Assembly: GCF_910594005.1 (NCBI RefSeq)
Contig: NW_025316720.1
Coordinates: 186,001-250,000 of the forward strand
DNA: 64,000 nucleotides
From: Cervus elaphus
Lineage: Eukaryota > Chordata > Mammalia > Artiodactyla > Cervidae
Direction: 5' to 3'
The position numbers and the translations under genes were made by a program. Numbering within the stretch: the stretch's first letter is position 1; each line of letters begins with the position of its first letter. The notes under the pieces are model-generated. The model saw only the letters and a list, made by a program, of their open reading frames with translations. It had not been told where the DNA came from and made no database searches. This document shows positions 37,051 to 50,200 of this stretch, in pieces.

Positions 37051-40000
37051 GATCAGGAGCATGAAAAGGTGTGAAAAATTTGAGGAGCAAAAAAAAAAAA
37101 AAAAACCAGGAGCATGAAAAGGTGTGAAAAATGCAAGGAGCAAAAAAAAAAAAAAAAAGACCAGGAACATGAAAAGGTGTGAAAAATGCGAGGAGCAAAA
37201 AAAAAAAAAAAAAGAAAGAAAGAAAGACCAGGAGCATGAAAAGGTGTGAAAAATGCGAGGAGCAAAAAAAAAAAAGAAAAAGAAAGACCAGGAGCATGAA
37301 AAGGTGTGAAAAATGCGAGGAGCAAAAAAAAAAAAAGAAAGACCAGGAGCATGAAAAGGTGTGAAAAATGCGAGGAGTAAAAAAAAAAAAAAGATCAGGA
37401 GCATGAAAAGGTGTGAAAAATGCGAGGAGAAAAAAAAAAAAAAGACCCGGAACATGAAAAGGTGTGAAAAATGCGAGGAGCAAAAAAAAAAAAAAGACCA
37501 CGAGCATGAAAAGGTGTGAAAAATGCGAGGAACAAAAAAAAAAAAAGAAAGACCAGGAGCATGAAAAGGTGTGAAAAATGCGAGGAGCGTGAAGAGGTGT
37601 GCAAAATGCGAGGAGCATGAAAAGGTGTGAAAAATTTGAGGAGCAAAAAAAAAAAAAAACCAGGAGCATGAAAAGGTGTGAAAAATCCGAGGAGCAAAAA
37701 AAAAAAAAAAAAAAAAAGACCAGGAGCATGAAAAGGTGTGAAAAATGCGAGGAGAAAAAAAAAAAAAAAAGAAAGAAAGAAAGACCAGGAGCATGAAAAG
37801 GTGTGAAAAATGCGAGGAGCAAAAAAAAAAAAAAAAAAAAAGACCAGGAGCATGAAAAGTTGTGAAAAATGCGAGTAGCAAAAAAAAAAAAAAGAAAGAC
37901 CAGGAGCATGAAAAGGTGTGAAAAATGCGAGGAGCAAAAAAAAAAAAAGAAAGACCAGGAGCATGAAAAGGTGTGAAAAATGCGACGAGCATGAAAAGTT
38001 GTGAAAAATGCGAGGAGCATGAAGAGGTGTGAAAAATGCGAGGAGCATGAAAAGGTGTGAAAAATTCGAGGAGCAAAAAAAAAAAAAAAAAAAGAAAGAC
38101 CAGGAGCATGAAAAGGTGTGAAAAATGCGGGGAGCAAAAAAAAAAAAAAGAAAGACCAGGAGCATGAATAGGTGTGAAAAATGCGACGAGCATGAAAAGT
38201 TGCGAAAAATGCGAGGAGCATGAAGAGGTGTGAAAAATGCGAGGAGCATGAAAAGGTGTGAAAAATTCGAGGAGCAAAAAAAAAAAAAAAAAAAGAAAGA
38301 CCAGGAGCATGAAAAGGTGTGAAAAATGCGACGAGCATGAAAAGTTGCGAAAAATGCGAGGAGCATGAAGAGGAGTGAAAAATGCGAGGAGCATGAAAAG
38401 GTGTGAAAAATTCGAGGAGCAAAAAAAAAAAAAAAAAGACCAGGAGCATGAAAACGTGTGAAAAATTCGAGGAGCAAAAAAAAAAAAAAAAAAAAAAAGA
38501 CCAGGAGCATGAAAAGGTGTGAAAAATGCGAGGAGCAAAAAAAAAAAAAAAGACCAGGAGCATGAAAAGGTGTGAAAAATGCGAGGAAAAAAAAAAAAAA
38601 AAAGAAAGACCAGGAGCATGAAAAGGTGTGAAAAATGCGAGGAGCAAAAAAAAAAAAGAAAAAGAAAGACCAGGAGCATGAAAAGATGTGAAAAATGCGA
38701 GGAGCAAAAAAAAAAAAAAGAAAGACCAGGAGCATGAAAAGGTGTGAAAAATGCGAGGAGCAAAAAAAAAAAAAAGAAAGACCACGAGCATGAAAAGGTG
38801 TGAAAAATGCGACGAGCATGAAAAGTTGCGAAAAATGCGAGGAGCATGAAGAGGTGTGAAAAATGCGAGGAGCATGAAAAGGTGTGAAAAATTCGAGGAG
38901 CAAAAAAAAAAAAAAAAAAGAAAGACCAGGAGCATGAAAAGGTGTGAAAAATGCGGGGAGCAAAAAAAAAAAAAAGAAAGACCAGGAGCATGAAAAGGTG
39001 TGAAAAATGCGACGAGCATGAAAAGTTGCGAAAAATGCGAGGAGCATGAAGAGGTGTGAAAAATGAGAGGAGCATGAAAAGGTGTGAAAAATTCGAGGAG
39101 CAAAAAAAAAAAAAAAAAAAGACCAGGAGCATGAAAAGGTGTGAAAAATGCGAGGAGCAAAAAAAAAAAAAAAAAAGAAAGACCAGGAGCATGAAAAGGT
39201 GTGAAAAACGCGGGGAGCAAAAAAAAAAAAAAAAAAAAAAAAAGACCAGGAGCATGAAAAGTTGTGAAAAATGCGAGGAGCAAAAAAAAAAAAAAGACCA
39301 GGAGCATGAAAAGGTGTGAAAAAAGCGAGGAGCAAAAAAAAAAAAAAGAAAGACCAGGAGCATGAAAAGGTGTGAAAAATGCGACGAGCATGAAAATTTG
39401 TGAAAAATGCGAGGAGCATGAAGAGGTGTGAAAAATGCGAGGAGCATGAAAAGGTGTGAAAAATTCGAGGAGCAAAAAAAAAAAAAAAAAAAAGAAAGAC
39501 CAGGAGCATGAAAAGGTGTGAAAAATGCGGGGAGCAAAAAAAAAAAAAAGAAAGACCAGGAGCATGAATAGGTGTGAAAAATGCGACGAGCATGAAAAGT
39601 TGCGAAAAATGCGAGGAGCATGAAGAGGTGTGAAAAATGCGAGGAGCATGAAAAGGTGTGAAAAATTCGAGGAGCAAAAAAAAAAAAAAAAAAAGAAAGA
39701 CCAGGAGCATGAAAAGGTGTGAAAAATGCGACGAGCATGAAAAGTTGCGAAAAATGCGAGGAGCATGAAGAGGAGTGAAAAATGCGAGGAGCATGAAAAG
39801 GTGTGAAAAATTCGAGGAGCAAAAAAAAAAAAAAAAAGACCAGGAGCATGAAAACGTGTGAAAAATTCGAGGAGCAAAAAAAAAAAAAAAAAAAAAAAAG
39901 ACCAGGAGCATGAAAAGGTGTGAAAAATGCGAGGAGCAAAAAAAAAAAAAAAGACCAGGAGCATGAAAAGGTGTGAAAAATGCGAGGAAAAAAAAAAAAA

Positions 40001-41535
40001 AAAAGAAAGACCAGGAGCATGAAAAGGTGTGAAAAATGCGAGGAGCAAAAAAAAAAAAGAAAAAGAAAGACCAGGAGCATGAAAAGATGTGAAAAATGCG
40101 AGGAGCAAAAAAAAAAAAAAGAAAGACCAGGAGCATGAAAAGGTGTGAAAAATGCGAGGAGCAAAAAAAAAAAAAAGAAAGACCAGGAGCATGAAAAGGT
40201 GTGAAAAATGCGACGAGCATGAAAAGTTGCGAAAAATGCGAGGAGCATGAAGAGGAGTGAAAAATGCGAGGAGCATGAAAAGGTGTGAAAAATTCGAGGA
40301 GCAAAAAAAAAAAAAAAAAGACCAGGAGCATGAAAACGTGTGAAAAATTCGAGGAGCAAAAAAAAAAAAAAAAAAAAAAAAGACCAGGAGCATGAAAAGG
40401 TGTGAAAAATGCGAGGAACAAAAAAAAAAAAAAAGACCAGGAGCATGAAAAGGTGTGAAAAATGCGAGGAGCAAAAAAAAAAAAGAAAAAGAAAGACCAG
40501 GAGCAAGAAAAGATGTGAAAAATGCGAGGAGCAAAAAAAAAAAAAAGAAAGACCAGGAGCATGAAAAGGTGTGAAAAATGCGAGGAGCAAAAAAAAAAAA
40601 AAGAAAGACCACGAGCATGAAAAGGTGTGAAAAATGCGACGAGCATGAAAAGTTGCGAAAAATGCGAGGAGCATGAAGAGGTGTGAAAAATGCGAGGAGC
40701 ATGAAAAGGTGTGAAAAATTCGAGGAGCAAAAAAAAAAAAAAAAAAGAAAGACCAGGAGCATGAAAAGGTGTGAAAAATGCGGGGAGCAAAAAAAAAAAA
40801 AAGAAAGACCAGGAGCATGAAAAGGTGTGAAAAATGCGACGAGCATGAAAAGTTGCGAAAAATGCGAGGAGCATGAAGAGGTGTGAAAAATGAGAGGAGC
40901 ATGAAAAGGTGTGAAAAATTCGAGGAGCAAAAAAAAAAAAAAAAAAAGACCAGGAGCATGAAAAGGTGTGAAAAATGCGAGGAGCAAAAAAAAAAAAAAA
41001 AAAAGAAAGACCAGGAGCATGAAAAGGTGTGAAAAACGCGGGGAGCAAAAAAAAAAAAAAAAAAAAAGAAAGACCAGGAGCATGAAAAGTTGTGAAAAAT
41101 GCGAGGAGCAAAAAAAAAAAAAAGACCAGGAGCATGAAAAGGTGTGAAAAAAGCGAGGAGCAAAAAAAAAAAAAAGAAAGACCAGGAGCATGAAAAGGTG
41201 TGAAAAATGCGACGAGCATGAAAAGTTGTGAAAAATGCGAGGAGCATGAAGAGGTGTGAAAAATGCGAGGAGCATGAAAAGGTGTGAAAAATACGAGGAG
41301 CAAAAAAAAAAAAAAAAAAGGAAAGACCAGGAGCATGAAAAGGTGTGAAAAATGCGAGGAGCAAAAAAAAAAAAAAAGACCAGGAGCATGAAAAGGTGTG
41401 AAAAATGCGAGGAGCAAAAAAAAAAAAAAAAAAAAGAGAGACCAGGAGCATGAAAAGGTGTGAAAAATGCGAGGAGCAAAAAAAAAAAAAAAGACCAGGA
41501 GCATGAAAAGGTGTGAAAAATGCGAGGAGCAAAAA

Positions 41536-44209
41536 AAAAAAATGAAAGACCAGGAGCATGAAAAGGTGTGAAAAATGCGAGGAGCAAAAAAAAAAAAAGA
41601 CCAGGAGCATGAGAAGGTGTGAAAAATGCGAGGAGCAAAAAAAAAAAATGAAAGACCAGGAGCATGAAAAGGTGTGAAAAATGCGAGGAGCAAAAAAAAA
41701 AAAAGACCAGGAGCATGAGAAGGTGTGAAAAATGCGAGGAGCAAAAAAAAAAAAAAAAAGACCAGGAGCATGAATAGGTGTGAAAAATGCGAGGAGCAAA
41801 AAAAAAAAAAAAAAGACCAGGAGCATGAAAAGGTGTGAAAAATGCGAGGAGCAAAAAAAAAAAAAAAAAAAAGAGACCAGGAACATGAAAAGGTGTGAAA
41901 AATGCGAGGAGCATGAAAAGGTGTGAAAAATGCGAGGAGCAAAAAAAAAAAAAAAAAAGACCAGGAGCATGAAAAGGTGTGAAAAATGCGAGGAGCAAAA
42001 AAAAAAAAAAGAAAGACCAGGAGCATGAAGAGGTGTGAAAAATGCGAGGAGCATGAAAAGGTGTGAAAAATTCGAGGAGCAAAAAAAAAAAAAAAAAAGA
42101 CCAGGAGCATGAAAAGGTGTGAAAAATTCGAGGAGCAAAAAAAAAAAAAAAAAAAAAAAAAGCAGGAGCATGAAAAGGTGTGAAAAATGCGAGGAGCATG
42201 AAAAGTTGTGAAAAATGCGAGGAGCATGAAAAGTTGTGAAAAATGCGAGGAGCATGAAGAGGTGTGAAAAATGCGAGGAGCATGAAAAGGTGTGAAAAAC
42301 TCGAGGAGCAAAAAAAAAAAAAAAAAAGACCAGGAGCATGAAAAGGTGTGAAAAATGCGAGGAGCAAAAAAAAAAAAAAAAAAAAGAGACCAGGAACATG
42401 AAAAGGTGTGAAAAATGCGAGGAGCAAAAAAAAAAAAAAAGACCAGGAGCATGAAAAGGTGTGAAAAATGCGAGGAGCAAAAAAAAAAAAAAAAGAAAGA
42501 AAGAAAGACCAGGAGCATGAAAAGGTGTGAAAAATTCGAGGAGCAAAAAAAAAAAAAAAAAAAAAAAAGACCAGGAGCATGAAAAGGTGTGAAAAATGCG
42601 ACGAGCATGAAAAGTTGTGAAAAATGCGAGGAGCATGAAAAGTTGTGAAAAATGCGAGGAGTAAAAAAAAAAAAAAAGACCAGGAGCATGAAAAGGTGTG
42701 AAAAATTTGAGGAGCAAAAAAAAAAAAAAAAAAGACCAGGAGCATGAAAAGGTGTGAAAAACGCGACGAGCATGAAAAGTTGTGAAAAATGCGAGGAGCA
42801 TGAAAAGTTGTGAAAAATGCGAGGAGCATGAAGAGGTGTGAAAAATGCGAGGAGCATGAAAAGGTGTGAAAAATTCGAGGAGCAAAAAAAAAAAAAAAAA
42901 AGACCAGGAGCATGAAAAGGTGTGAAAAATTCGAGGAGCAAAAAAAAAAAAAAAAAAAAAGGCCAGGAGCATGAAAAGGTGTGAAAAATGCCAGGAGCAA
43001 AAAAAAAAAAAAAGAAAGAAAGACCAGGAGCATGAAAAGGTGTGAAAAATGCGAGGAGCAAAAAAAAAAAAAAAGAAAGAAAGAAAGACCAGGAGCATGA
43101 AAAGGTGTGAAAAATGCGAGGAGCAAAAAAAAAAAAAAAGAAAGACCAGGAGCATGAAAAGGTGTGAAAAATGCGAGGAGCAAAAAAAAAAAAAAAAAAA
43201 GAAAGACCAGGAGCATGAAAAGGTGTGAAAAATGCGAGGAGCAAAAAAAAAAAAAAGAAAGACCAGGAGCATGAAAAGGTGTGAAAAATGCGAGGAGAAA
43301 AAAAAAAAGAAAGACCAGGAGCATGAAAAGGTGTGAAAAATTCGAGGAGCAAAAAAAAAAAAAAAAGACCAGGAGCATGAAAAGGTGTGAAAAATGCGAG
43401 GAACAAAAAAAAAAAAAGAAAGACCAGGAGCATGAAAAGGTGTGAAAAATGCGAGGAGCATGAAGAGGTGTGCAAAATGCGAGGAGCATGAAGAGGTGTG
43501 CAAAATGCGAGGAGCATGAAAAGGGGTGAAAAATGCGAGGAGCAAAAAAAAAAAAAAAAAAAAAAGAGCAGGAGCATGAAAAGGTGTGAAAAATGCGAGG
43601 AGCATGAAAAGTTGTGAAAAATGCGAGGAGCATGAAAAGGTGTGAAAAATGCGAGGAGCATGAAGAGGTGTGAAAAATGCGAGGAGCATGAAAAGGTGTG
43701 AAAAACTCGAGGAGCAAAAAAAAAAAAAAAAAAAGACCAGGAGCATGAAAAGGTGTGAAAAAAACGAGGAGCAAAAAAAAAAAAAAAAAAAAAAGACCAG
43801 GAGCATGAAAAGGTGTGAAAAATGCGAGGAGCAAAAAAAAAAAAAAAAAACCAGGAGCATGAAAAGGTGTGAAAAAAGCGAGGAGCAAAAAAAAAAAAAA
43901 AAAAAAGAGAGACCAGGAGCATGAAAAGGTGTGAAAAATGCGAGGAGCAAAAAAAAAAAAAAGACCAGGAGCATGAAAAGGTGTGAAAAATGCGAGGAGC
44001 AAAAAAAAAAAAAAAAGACCAGGAGCATGAAAAGGTGTGAAAAATGCGAGGAACAAAAAAAAAAAAAGAAAGACCAGGAGCATGAAAAGGTGTGAAAAAT
44101 GCGAGGAGCATGAAGAGGTGTGCAAAATGCGAGGAGCATGAAAAGGTGTGAAAAATTTGAGGAGCAAAAAAAAAAAAAAACCAGGAGCATGAAAAGGTGT
44201 GCAAAATGC
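41536..44209 (+). repeat. Divergent satellite island with unusual cassette order
   Basis: This stretch lies exactly between the two 9.9-kb copies and belongs to neither. It has no GATCAG or GACCCGGAAC. Its cassettes break the usual rules: doublets (near 41875 and 42016), quintets with two GTTGTG subunits (near 42163 and 42740), and a run of two TGTGCAAAATG subunits (near 43450). Variants seen only here include TGAAAGACC after the A-tract (41543, 41649), GAGAAGG (41611, 41717), A-tract followed by GCAGG or GAGCAGG with GACC reduced (about 42162 and 43566), CTCGAG (42300, 43706), TGCCAGG (near 42990) and AAAACGAGG (near 43762). It is the same satellite, but a different, less homogenised family. 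Confidence 0.88.
41538..41749 (+). repeat. 106-bp dimer duplicated in tandem
   Basis: A two-monomer block (A-tract with TGAAAGACC, then a monomer with GAGAAGG) occurs twice, with TGAAAG at 41543 and 41649 and GAGAAGG at 41611 and 41717. Both variants are unique to this place, so the duplication is local and recent relative to the origin of the variants. Confidence 0.88.
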
Positions 44210-47200
44210 GAGGAGCATGAAGAGGTGTGAAAAATGCGAGGAGCATGAAAAGGTGTGAAAAATTCGAGGAGCAAAAAAAAAAAAAAAAAAAGAAAGACCA
44301 GGAGCATGAAAAGGTGTGAAAAATGCGGGGAGCAAAAAAAAAAAAAAGAAAGACCAGGAGCATGAAAAGGTGTGAAAAATGCGACGAGCATGAAAAGTTG
44401 CGAAAAATGCGAGGAGCATGAAGAGGTGTGAAAAATGCGAGGAGCATGAAAAGGTGTGAAAAATTCGAGGAGCAAAAAAAAAAAAAAAAGACCAGGAGCA
44501 TGAAAAGGTGTGAAAAATGCGAGGAGAAAAAAAAAAAAAAAAAAAAAAGACCAGGAGCATGAAAAGGTGTGAAAAATGCGAGGAGAAAAAAAAAAAAAAA
44601 AAAAAGAAAGAAAGGCCAGGAGCATGAAAAGGTGTGAAAAATGCGAAGAGCAAAAAAAAAAAAGAAAAAAAAGAAAGAAAGACCAGGAGCATGAAAAGGT
44701 GTGAAAAATGCGAAGAGCAAAAAAAAAAAAAAAAAAAAAGAAAGACCAGGAGCATGAAAAGGTGTGAAAAATGCGGGGAGCAAAAAAAAAAAAAAGAAAG
44801 ACCAGGAGCATGAATAGTTGTGAAAAATGCGACGAGCATGAAAAGTTGTGAAAAATGCGAGGAGCATGAAGAGGTGTGAAAAATGCGAGGAGCATGAAAA
44901 GGTGTGAAAAATTCGAGGAGCAAAAAAAAAAAAAAAAAAAGAAAGACCAGGAGCATGAAAAGGTGTGAAAAATTCGAGGAGCAAAAAAAAAAAAAAAAAA
45001 AAAAAAGACCAGGAGCATGAAAAGGTGTGAAAAATGCGAGGAGCAAAAAAAAAAAAAAAGACCAGGAGCATGAAAAGGTGTGAAAAATGCGAGGAAAAAA
45101 AAAAAGAAAGACCAGGAGCATGAAAAGGTGTGAAAAATGCGGGGAGCAAAAAAAAAAAAAAGAAAGACCAGGAGCATGAAAAGGTGTGAAAAATGCGACG
45201 AGCATGAAAAGTTGCGAAAAATGCGAGGAGCATGAAGAGGTGTGAAAAATGCGAGGACCATGAAAAGGTGTGAAAAATTCGAGGAGCAAAAAAAAAAAAA
45301 AAAAAAGACCAGGAGCATGAAAAGGTGTGAAAAATGCGAGGAGCAAAAAAAAAAAAAAAAAAAGAAAGACCAGCAGCATGAAAAGGTGTGAAAAACGCGG
45401 GGAGCAAAAAAAAAAAAAAAAAAAAAGAAAGACCAGGAGCATGAAAAGTTGTGAAAAATGCGAGGAGCAAAAAAAAAAAAAAGACCAGGAGCATGAAAAG
45501 GTGTGAAAAAAGCGAGGAGCAAAAAAAAAAAAAAGAAAGACCAGGAGCATGAAAAGGTGTGAAAAATGCGACGAGCATGAAAAGTTGTGAAAAATGCGAG
45601 GAGCATGAAGAGGTGTGAAAAATGCGAGGAGCATGAAAAGGTGTGAAAAATACGAGGAGCAAAAAAAAAAAAAAAAAAGGAAAGACCAGGAGCATGAAAA
45701 GGTGTGAAAAATGCGAGGAGCAAAAAAAAAAAAAAAGACCAGGAGCATGAAAAGGTGTGAAAAATGCGAGGAGCAAAAAAAAAAAAAAAAAAAAGAGAGA
45801 CCAGGAGCATGAAAAGGTGTGAAAAATGCGAGGAGCAAAAAAAAAAAAAAGACCAGGAGCATGAAAAGGTGTGAAAAATGCGAGGAGCAAAAAAAAAAAA
45901 AAAAGACCAGGAGCATGAAAAGGTGTGAAAAATGCGAGGAACAAAAAAAAAAAAAGAAAGACCAGGAGCATGAAAAGGTGTGAAAAATGCGAGGAGCATG
46001 AAGAGGTGTGCAAAATGCGAGGAGCATGAAAAGGTGTGAAAAATTTGAGGAGCAAAAAAAAAAAAAAACCAGGAGCATGAAAAGGTGTGCAAAATGCAAG
46101 GAGCAAAAAAAAAAAAAAAAAGACCAGGAACATGAAAAGGTGTGAAAAATGCGAGGAGCAAAAAAAAAAAAAAAAAGAAAGAAAGAAAGACCAGGAGCAT
46201 GAAAAGGTGTGAAAAATGCGAGGAGCAAAAAAAAAAAAGAAAAAGAAAGACCAGGAGCATGAAAAGGTGTGAAAAATGCGAGGAGCAAAAAAAAAAAAAG
46301 AAAGACCAGGAGCATGAAAAGGTGTGAAAAATGCGAGGAGTAAAAAAAAAAAAAAGATCAGGAGCATGAAAAGGTGTGAAAAATTTGAGGAGCAAAAAAA
46401 AAAAAAAAAACCAGGAGCATGAAAAGGTGTGAAAAATGCAAGGAGCAAAAAAAAAAAAAAAAAGACCAGGAACATGAAAAGGTGTGAAAAATGCGAGGAG
46501 CAAAAAAAAAAAAAAAAAGAAAGAAAGAAAGACCAGGAGCATGAAAAGGTGTGAAAAATGCGAGGAGCAAAAAAAAAAAAGAAAAAGAAAGACCAGGAGC
46601 ATGAAAAGGTGTGAAAAATGCGAGGAGCAAAAAAAAAAAAAGAAAGACCAGGAGCATGAAAAGGTGTGAAAAATGCGAGGAGTAAAAAAAAAAAAAAGAT
46701 CAGGAGCATGAAAAGGTGTGAAAAATGCGAGGAGAAAAAAAAAAAAAAGACCCGGAACATGAAAAGGTGTGAAAAATGCGAGGAGCAAAAAAAAAAAAAA
46801 GACCACGAGCATGAAAAGGTGTGAAAAATGCGAGGAACAAAAAAAAAAAAAGAAAGACCAGGAGCATGAAAAGGTGTGAAAAATGCGAGGAGCGTGAAGA
46901 GGTGTGCAAAATGCGAGGAGCATGAAAAGGTGTGAAAAATTTGAGGAGCAAAAAAAAAAAAAAACCAGGAGCATGAAAAGGTGTGAAAAATCCGAGGAGC
47001 AAAAAAAAAAAAAAAAAAAAAAGACCAGGAGCATGAAAAGGTGTGAAAAATGCGAGGAGAAAAAAAAAAAAAAAAGAAAGAAAGAAAGACCAGGAGCATG
47101 AAAAGGTGTGAAAAATGCGAGGAGCAAAAAAAAAAAAAAAAAAAAAAGACCAGGAGCATGAAAAGTTGTGAAAAATGCGAGTAGCAAAAAAAAAAAAAAG

Positions 47201-50200
47201 AAAGACCAGGAGCATGAAAAGGTGTGAAAAATGCGGGGAGCAAAAAAAAAAAAAAGAAAGACCAGGAGCATGAAAAGGTGTGAAAAATGCGACGAGCATG
47301 AAAAGTTGCGAAAAATGCGAGGAGCATGAAGAGGTGTGAAAAATGCGAGGAGCATGAAAAGGTGTGAAAAATTCGAGGAGCAAAAAAAAAAAAAAAAGAC
47401 CAGGAGCATGAAAAGGTGTGAAAAATGCGAGGAGAAAAAAAAAAAAAAAAAAAAAAAGACCAGGAGCATGAAAAGGTGTGAAAAATGCGAGGAGCAAAAA
47501 AAAAAAAAAAAAAAAAGACCAGGAGCATGAAAAGTTGTGAAAAATGCGAGTAGCAAAAAAAAAAAAAAGAAAGACCAGGAGCATGAAAAGGTGTGAAAAA
47601 TGCGGGGAGCAAAAAAAAAAAAAAGAAAGACCAGGAGCATGAAAAGGTGTGAAAAATGCGACGAGCATGAAAAGTTGCGAAAAATGCGAGGAGCATGAAG
47701 AGGTGTGAAAAATGCGAGGAGCATGAAAAGGTGTGAAAAATTCGAGGAGCAAAAAAAAAAAAAAAAGACCAGGAGCATGAAAAGGTGTGAAAAATGCGAG
47801 GAGAAAAAAAAAAAAAAAAAAAAAAGACCAGGAGCATGAAAAGGTGTGAAAAATGCGAGGAGAAAAAAAAAAAAAAAAAAAAGAAAGAAAGGCCAGGAGC
47901 ATGAAAAGGTGTGAAAAATGCGAAGAGCAAAAAAAAAAAAGAAAAAAAAGAAAGAAAGACCAGGAGCATGAAAAGGTGTGAAAAATGCGAAGAGCAAAAA
48001 AAAAAAAAAAAAAAAAGAAAGACCAGGAGCATGAAAAGGTGTGAAAAATGCGGGGAGCAAAAAAAAAAAAAAGAAAGACCAGGAGCATGAATAGTTGTGA
48101 AAAATGCGACGAGCATGAAAAGTTGTGAAAAATGCGAGGAGCATGAAGAGGTGTGAAAAATGCGAGGAGCATGAAAAGGTGTGAAAAATTCGAGGAGCAA
48201 AAAAAAAAAAAAAAAAAGAAAGACCAGGAGCATGAAAAGGTGTGAAAAATTCGAGGAGCAAAAAAAAAAAAAAAAAAAAAAAAGACCAGGAGCATGAAAA
48301 GGTGTGAAAAATGCGAGGAGCAAAAAAAAAAAAAAAGACCAGGAGCATGAAAAGGTGTGAAAAATGCGAGGAAAAAAAAAAAGAAAGACCAGGAGCATGA
48401 AAAGGTGTGAAAAATGCGGGGAGCAAAAAAAAAAAAAAGAAAGACCAGGAGCATGAAAAGGTGTGAAAAATGCGACGAGCATGAAAAGTTGCGAAAAATG
48501 CGAGGAGCATGAAGAGGTGTGAAAAATGCGAGGACCATGAAAAGGTGTGAAAAATTCGAGGAGCAAAAAAAAAAAAAAAAAAAGACCAGGAGCATGAAAA
48601 GGTGTGAAAAATGCGAGGAGCAAAAAAAAAAAAAAAAAAAGAAAGACCAGCAGCATGAAAAGGTGTGAAAAACGCGGGGAGCAAAAAAAAAAAAAAAAAA
48701 AAAGAAAGACCAGGAGCATGAAAAGTTGTGAAAAATGCGAGGAGCAAAAAAAAAAAAAAGACCAGGAGCATGAAAAGGTGTGAAAAAAGCGAGGAGCAAA
48801 AAAAAAAAAAAGAAAGACCAGGAGCATGAAAAGGTGTGAAAAATGCGACGAGCATGAAAAGTTGTGAAAAATGCGAGGAGCATGAAGAGGTGTGAAAAAT
48901 GCGAGGAGCATGAAAAGGTGTGAAAAATACGAGGAGCAAAAAAAAAAAAAAAAAAGGAAAGACCAGGAGCATGAAAAGGTGTGAAAAATGCGAGGAGCAA
49001 AAAAAAAAAAAAAGACCAGGAGCATGAAAAGGTGTGAAAAATGCGAGGAGCAAAAAAAAAAAAAAAAAAAAGAGAGACCAGGAGCATGAAAAGGTGTGAA
49101 AAATGCGAGGAGCAAAAAAAAAAAAAAGACCAGGAGCATGAAAAGGTGTGAAAAATGCGAGGAGCAAAAAAAAAAAAAAAGACCAGGAGCATGAAAAGGT
49201 GTGAAAAATGCGAGGAACAAAAAAAAAAAAAGAAAGACCAGGAGCATGAAAAGGTGTGAAAAATGCGAGGAGCATGAAGAGGTGTGCAAAATGCGAGGAG
49301 CATGAAAAGGTGTGAAAAATTTGAGGAGCAAAAAAAAAAAAAAACCAGGAGCATGAAAAGGTGTGCAAAATGCAAGGAGCAAAAAAAAAAAAAAAAAGAC
49401 CAGGAACATGAAAAGGTGTGAAAAATGCGAGGAGCAAAAAAAAAAAAAAAAAGAAAGAAAGAAAGACCAGGAGCATGAAAAGGTGTGAAAAATGCGAGGA
49501 GCAAAAAAAAAAAAGAAAAAGAAAGACCAGGAGCATGAAAAGGTGTGAAAAATGCGAGGAGCAAAAAAAAAAAAAGAAAGACCAGGAGCATGAAAAGGTG
49601 TGAAAAATGCGAGGAGTAAAAAAAAAAAAAAGATCAGGAGCATGAAAAGGTGTGAAAAATTTGAGGAGCAAAAAAAAAAAAAAAAACCAGGAGCATGAAA
49701 AGGTGTGAAAAATGCAAGGAGCAAAAAAAAAAAAAAAAAGACCAGGAACATGAAAAGGTGTGAAAAATGCGAGGAGCAAAAAAAAAAAAAAAAAGAAAGA
49801 AAGAAAGACCAGGAGCATGAAAAGGTGTGAAAAATGCGAGGAGCAAAAAAAAAAAAGAAAAAGAAAGACCAGGAGCATGAAAAGGTGTGAAAAATGCGAG
49901 GAGCAAAAAAAAAAAAAGAAAGACCAGGAGCATGAAAAGGTGTGAAAAATGCGAGGAGTAAAAAAAAAAAAAAGATCAGGAGCATGAAAAGGTGTGAAAA
50001 ATGCGAGGAGAAAAAAAAAAAAAAGACCCGGAACATGAAAAGGTGTGAAAAATGCGAGGAGCAAAAAAAAAAAAAAGACCACGAGCATGAAAAGGTGTGA
50101 AAAATGCGAGGAACAAAAAAAAAAAAAGAAAGACCAGGAGCATGAAAAGGTGTGAAAAATGCGAGGAGCGTGAAGAGGTGTGCAAAATGCGAGGAGCATG

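Larger units (their letters stand above)
31630..41535 (+). repeat. 9.9-kb direct repeat, left copy (offset 12,581 bp)
   Basis: Landmarks map to the right copy at +12,581 to +12,582: TTCGAG 31682 to 44263, GAATAGTTG 32231 to 44812, TACGAG 33070 to 45651, boundaries 33775 to 46356 and 37051 to 49632, GAGGAAA 38583 to 51165, TGAGAG 39064 to 51646. Almost no offset change over about 10 kb means that well over a hundred long A-tracts keep their length. Private changes here include GAGCAAGAAAAGG near 31978, GTTGTG near 33845, a C inside an A-tract at 33929, GAAAATTTG near 39396 and GAGCAAG near 40505. Confidence 0.9.
37051..46355 (+). repeat. Higher-order unit, 9,305 bp, type II, containing the island
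   Basis: GATCAG is at 37051 and 37393 and GACCCGGAAC at 37444. From 37393 it follows the full head and middle. At about 39464 a quartet ends TTCGAG rather than TACGAG and returns to an earlier position (GCGGGG, GAATAGG), so one middle section is repeated to about 41280. The tail begins (TACGAG, GGAAAG, GAGAG) but passes into the divergent island at 41536. After the island, 44210-46355 is the second copy of 31630-33774 and closes the unit. Confidence 0.88.
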
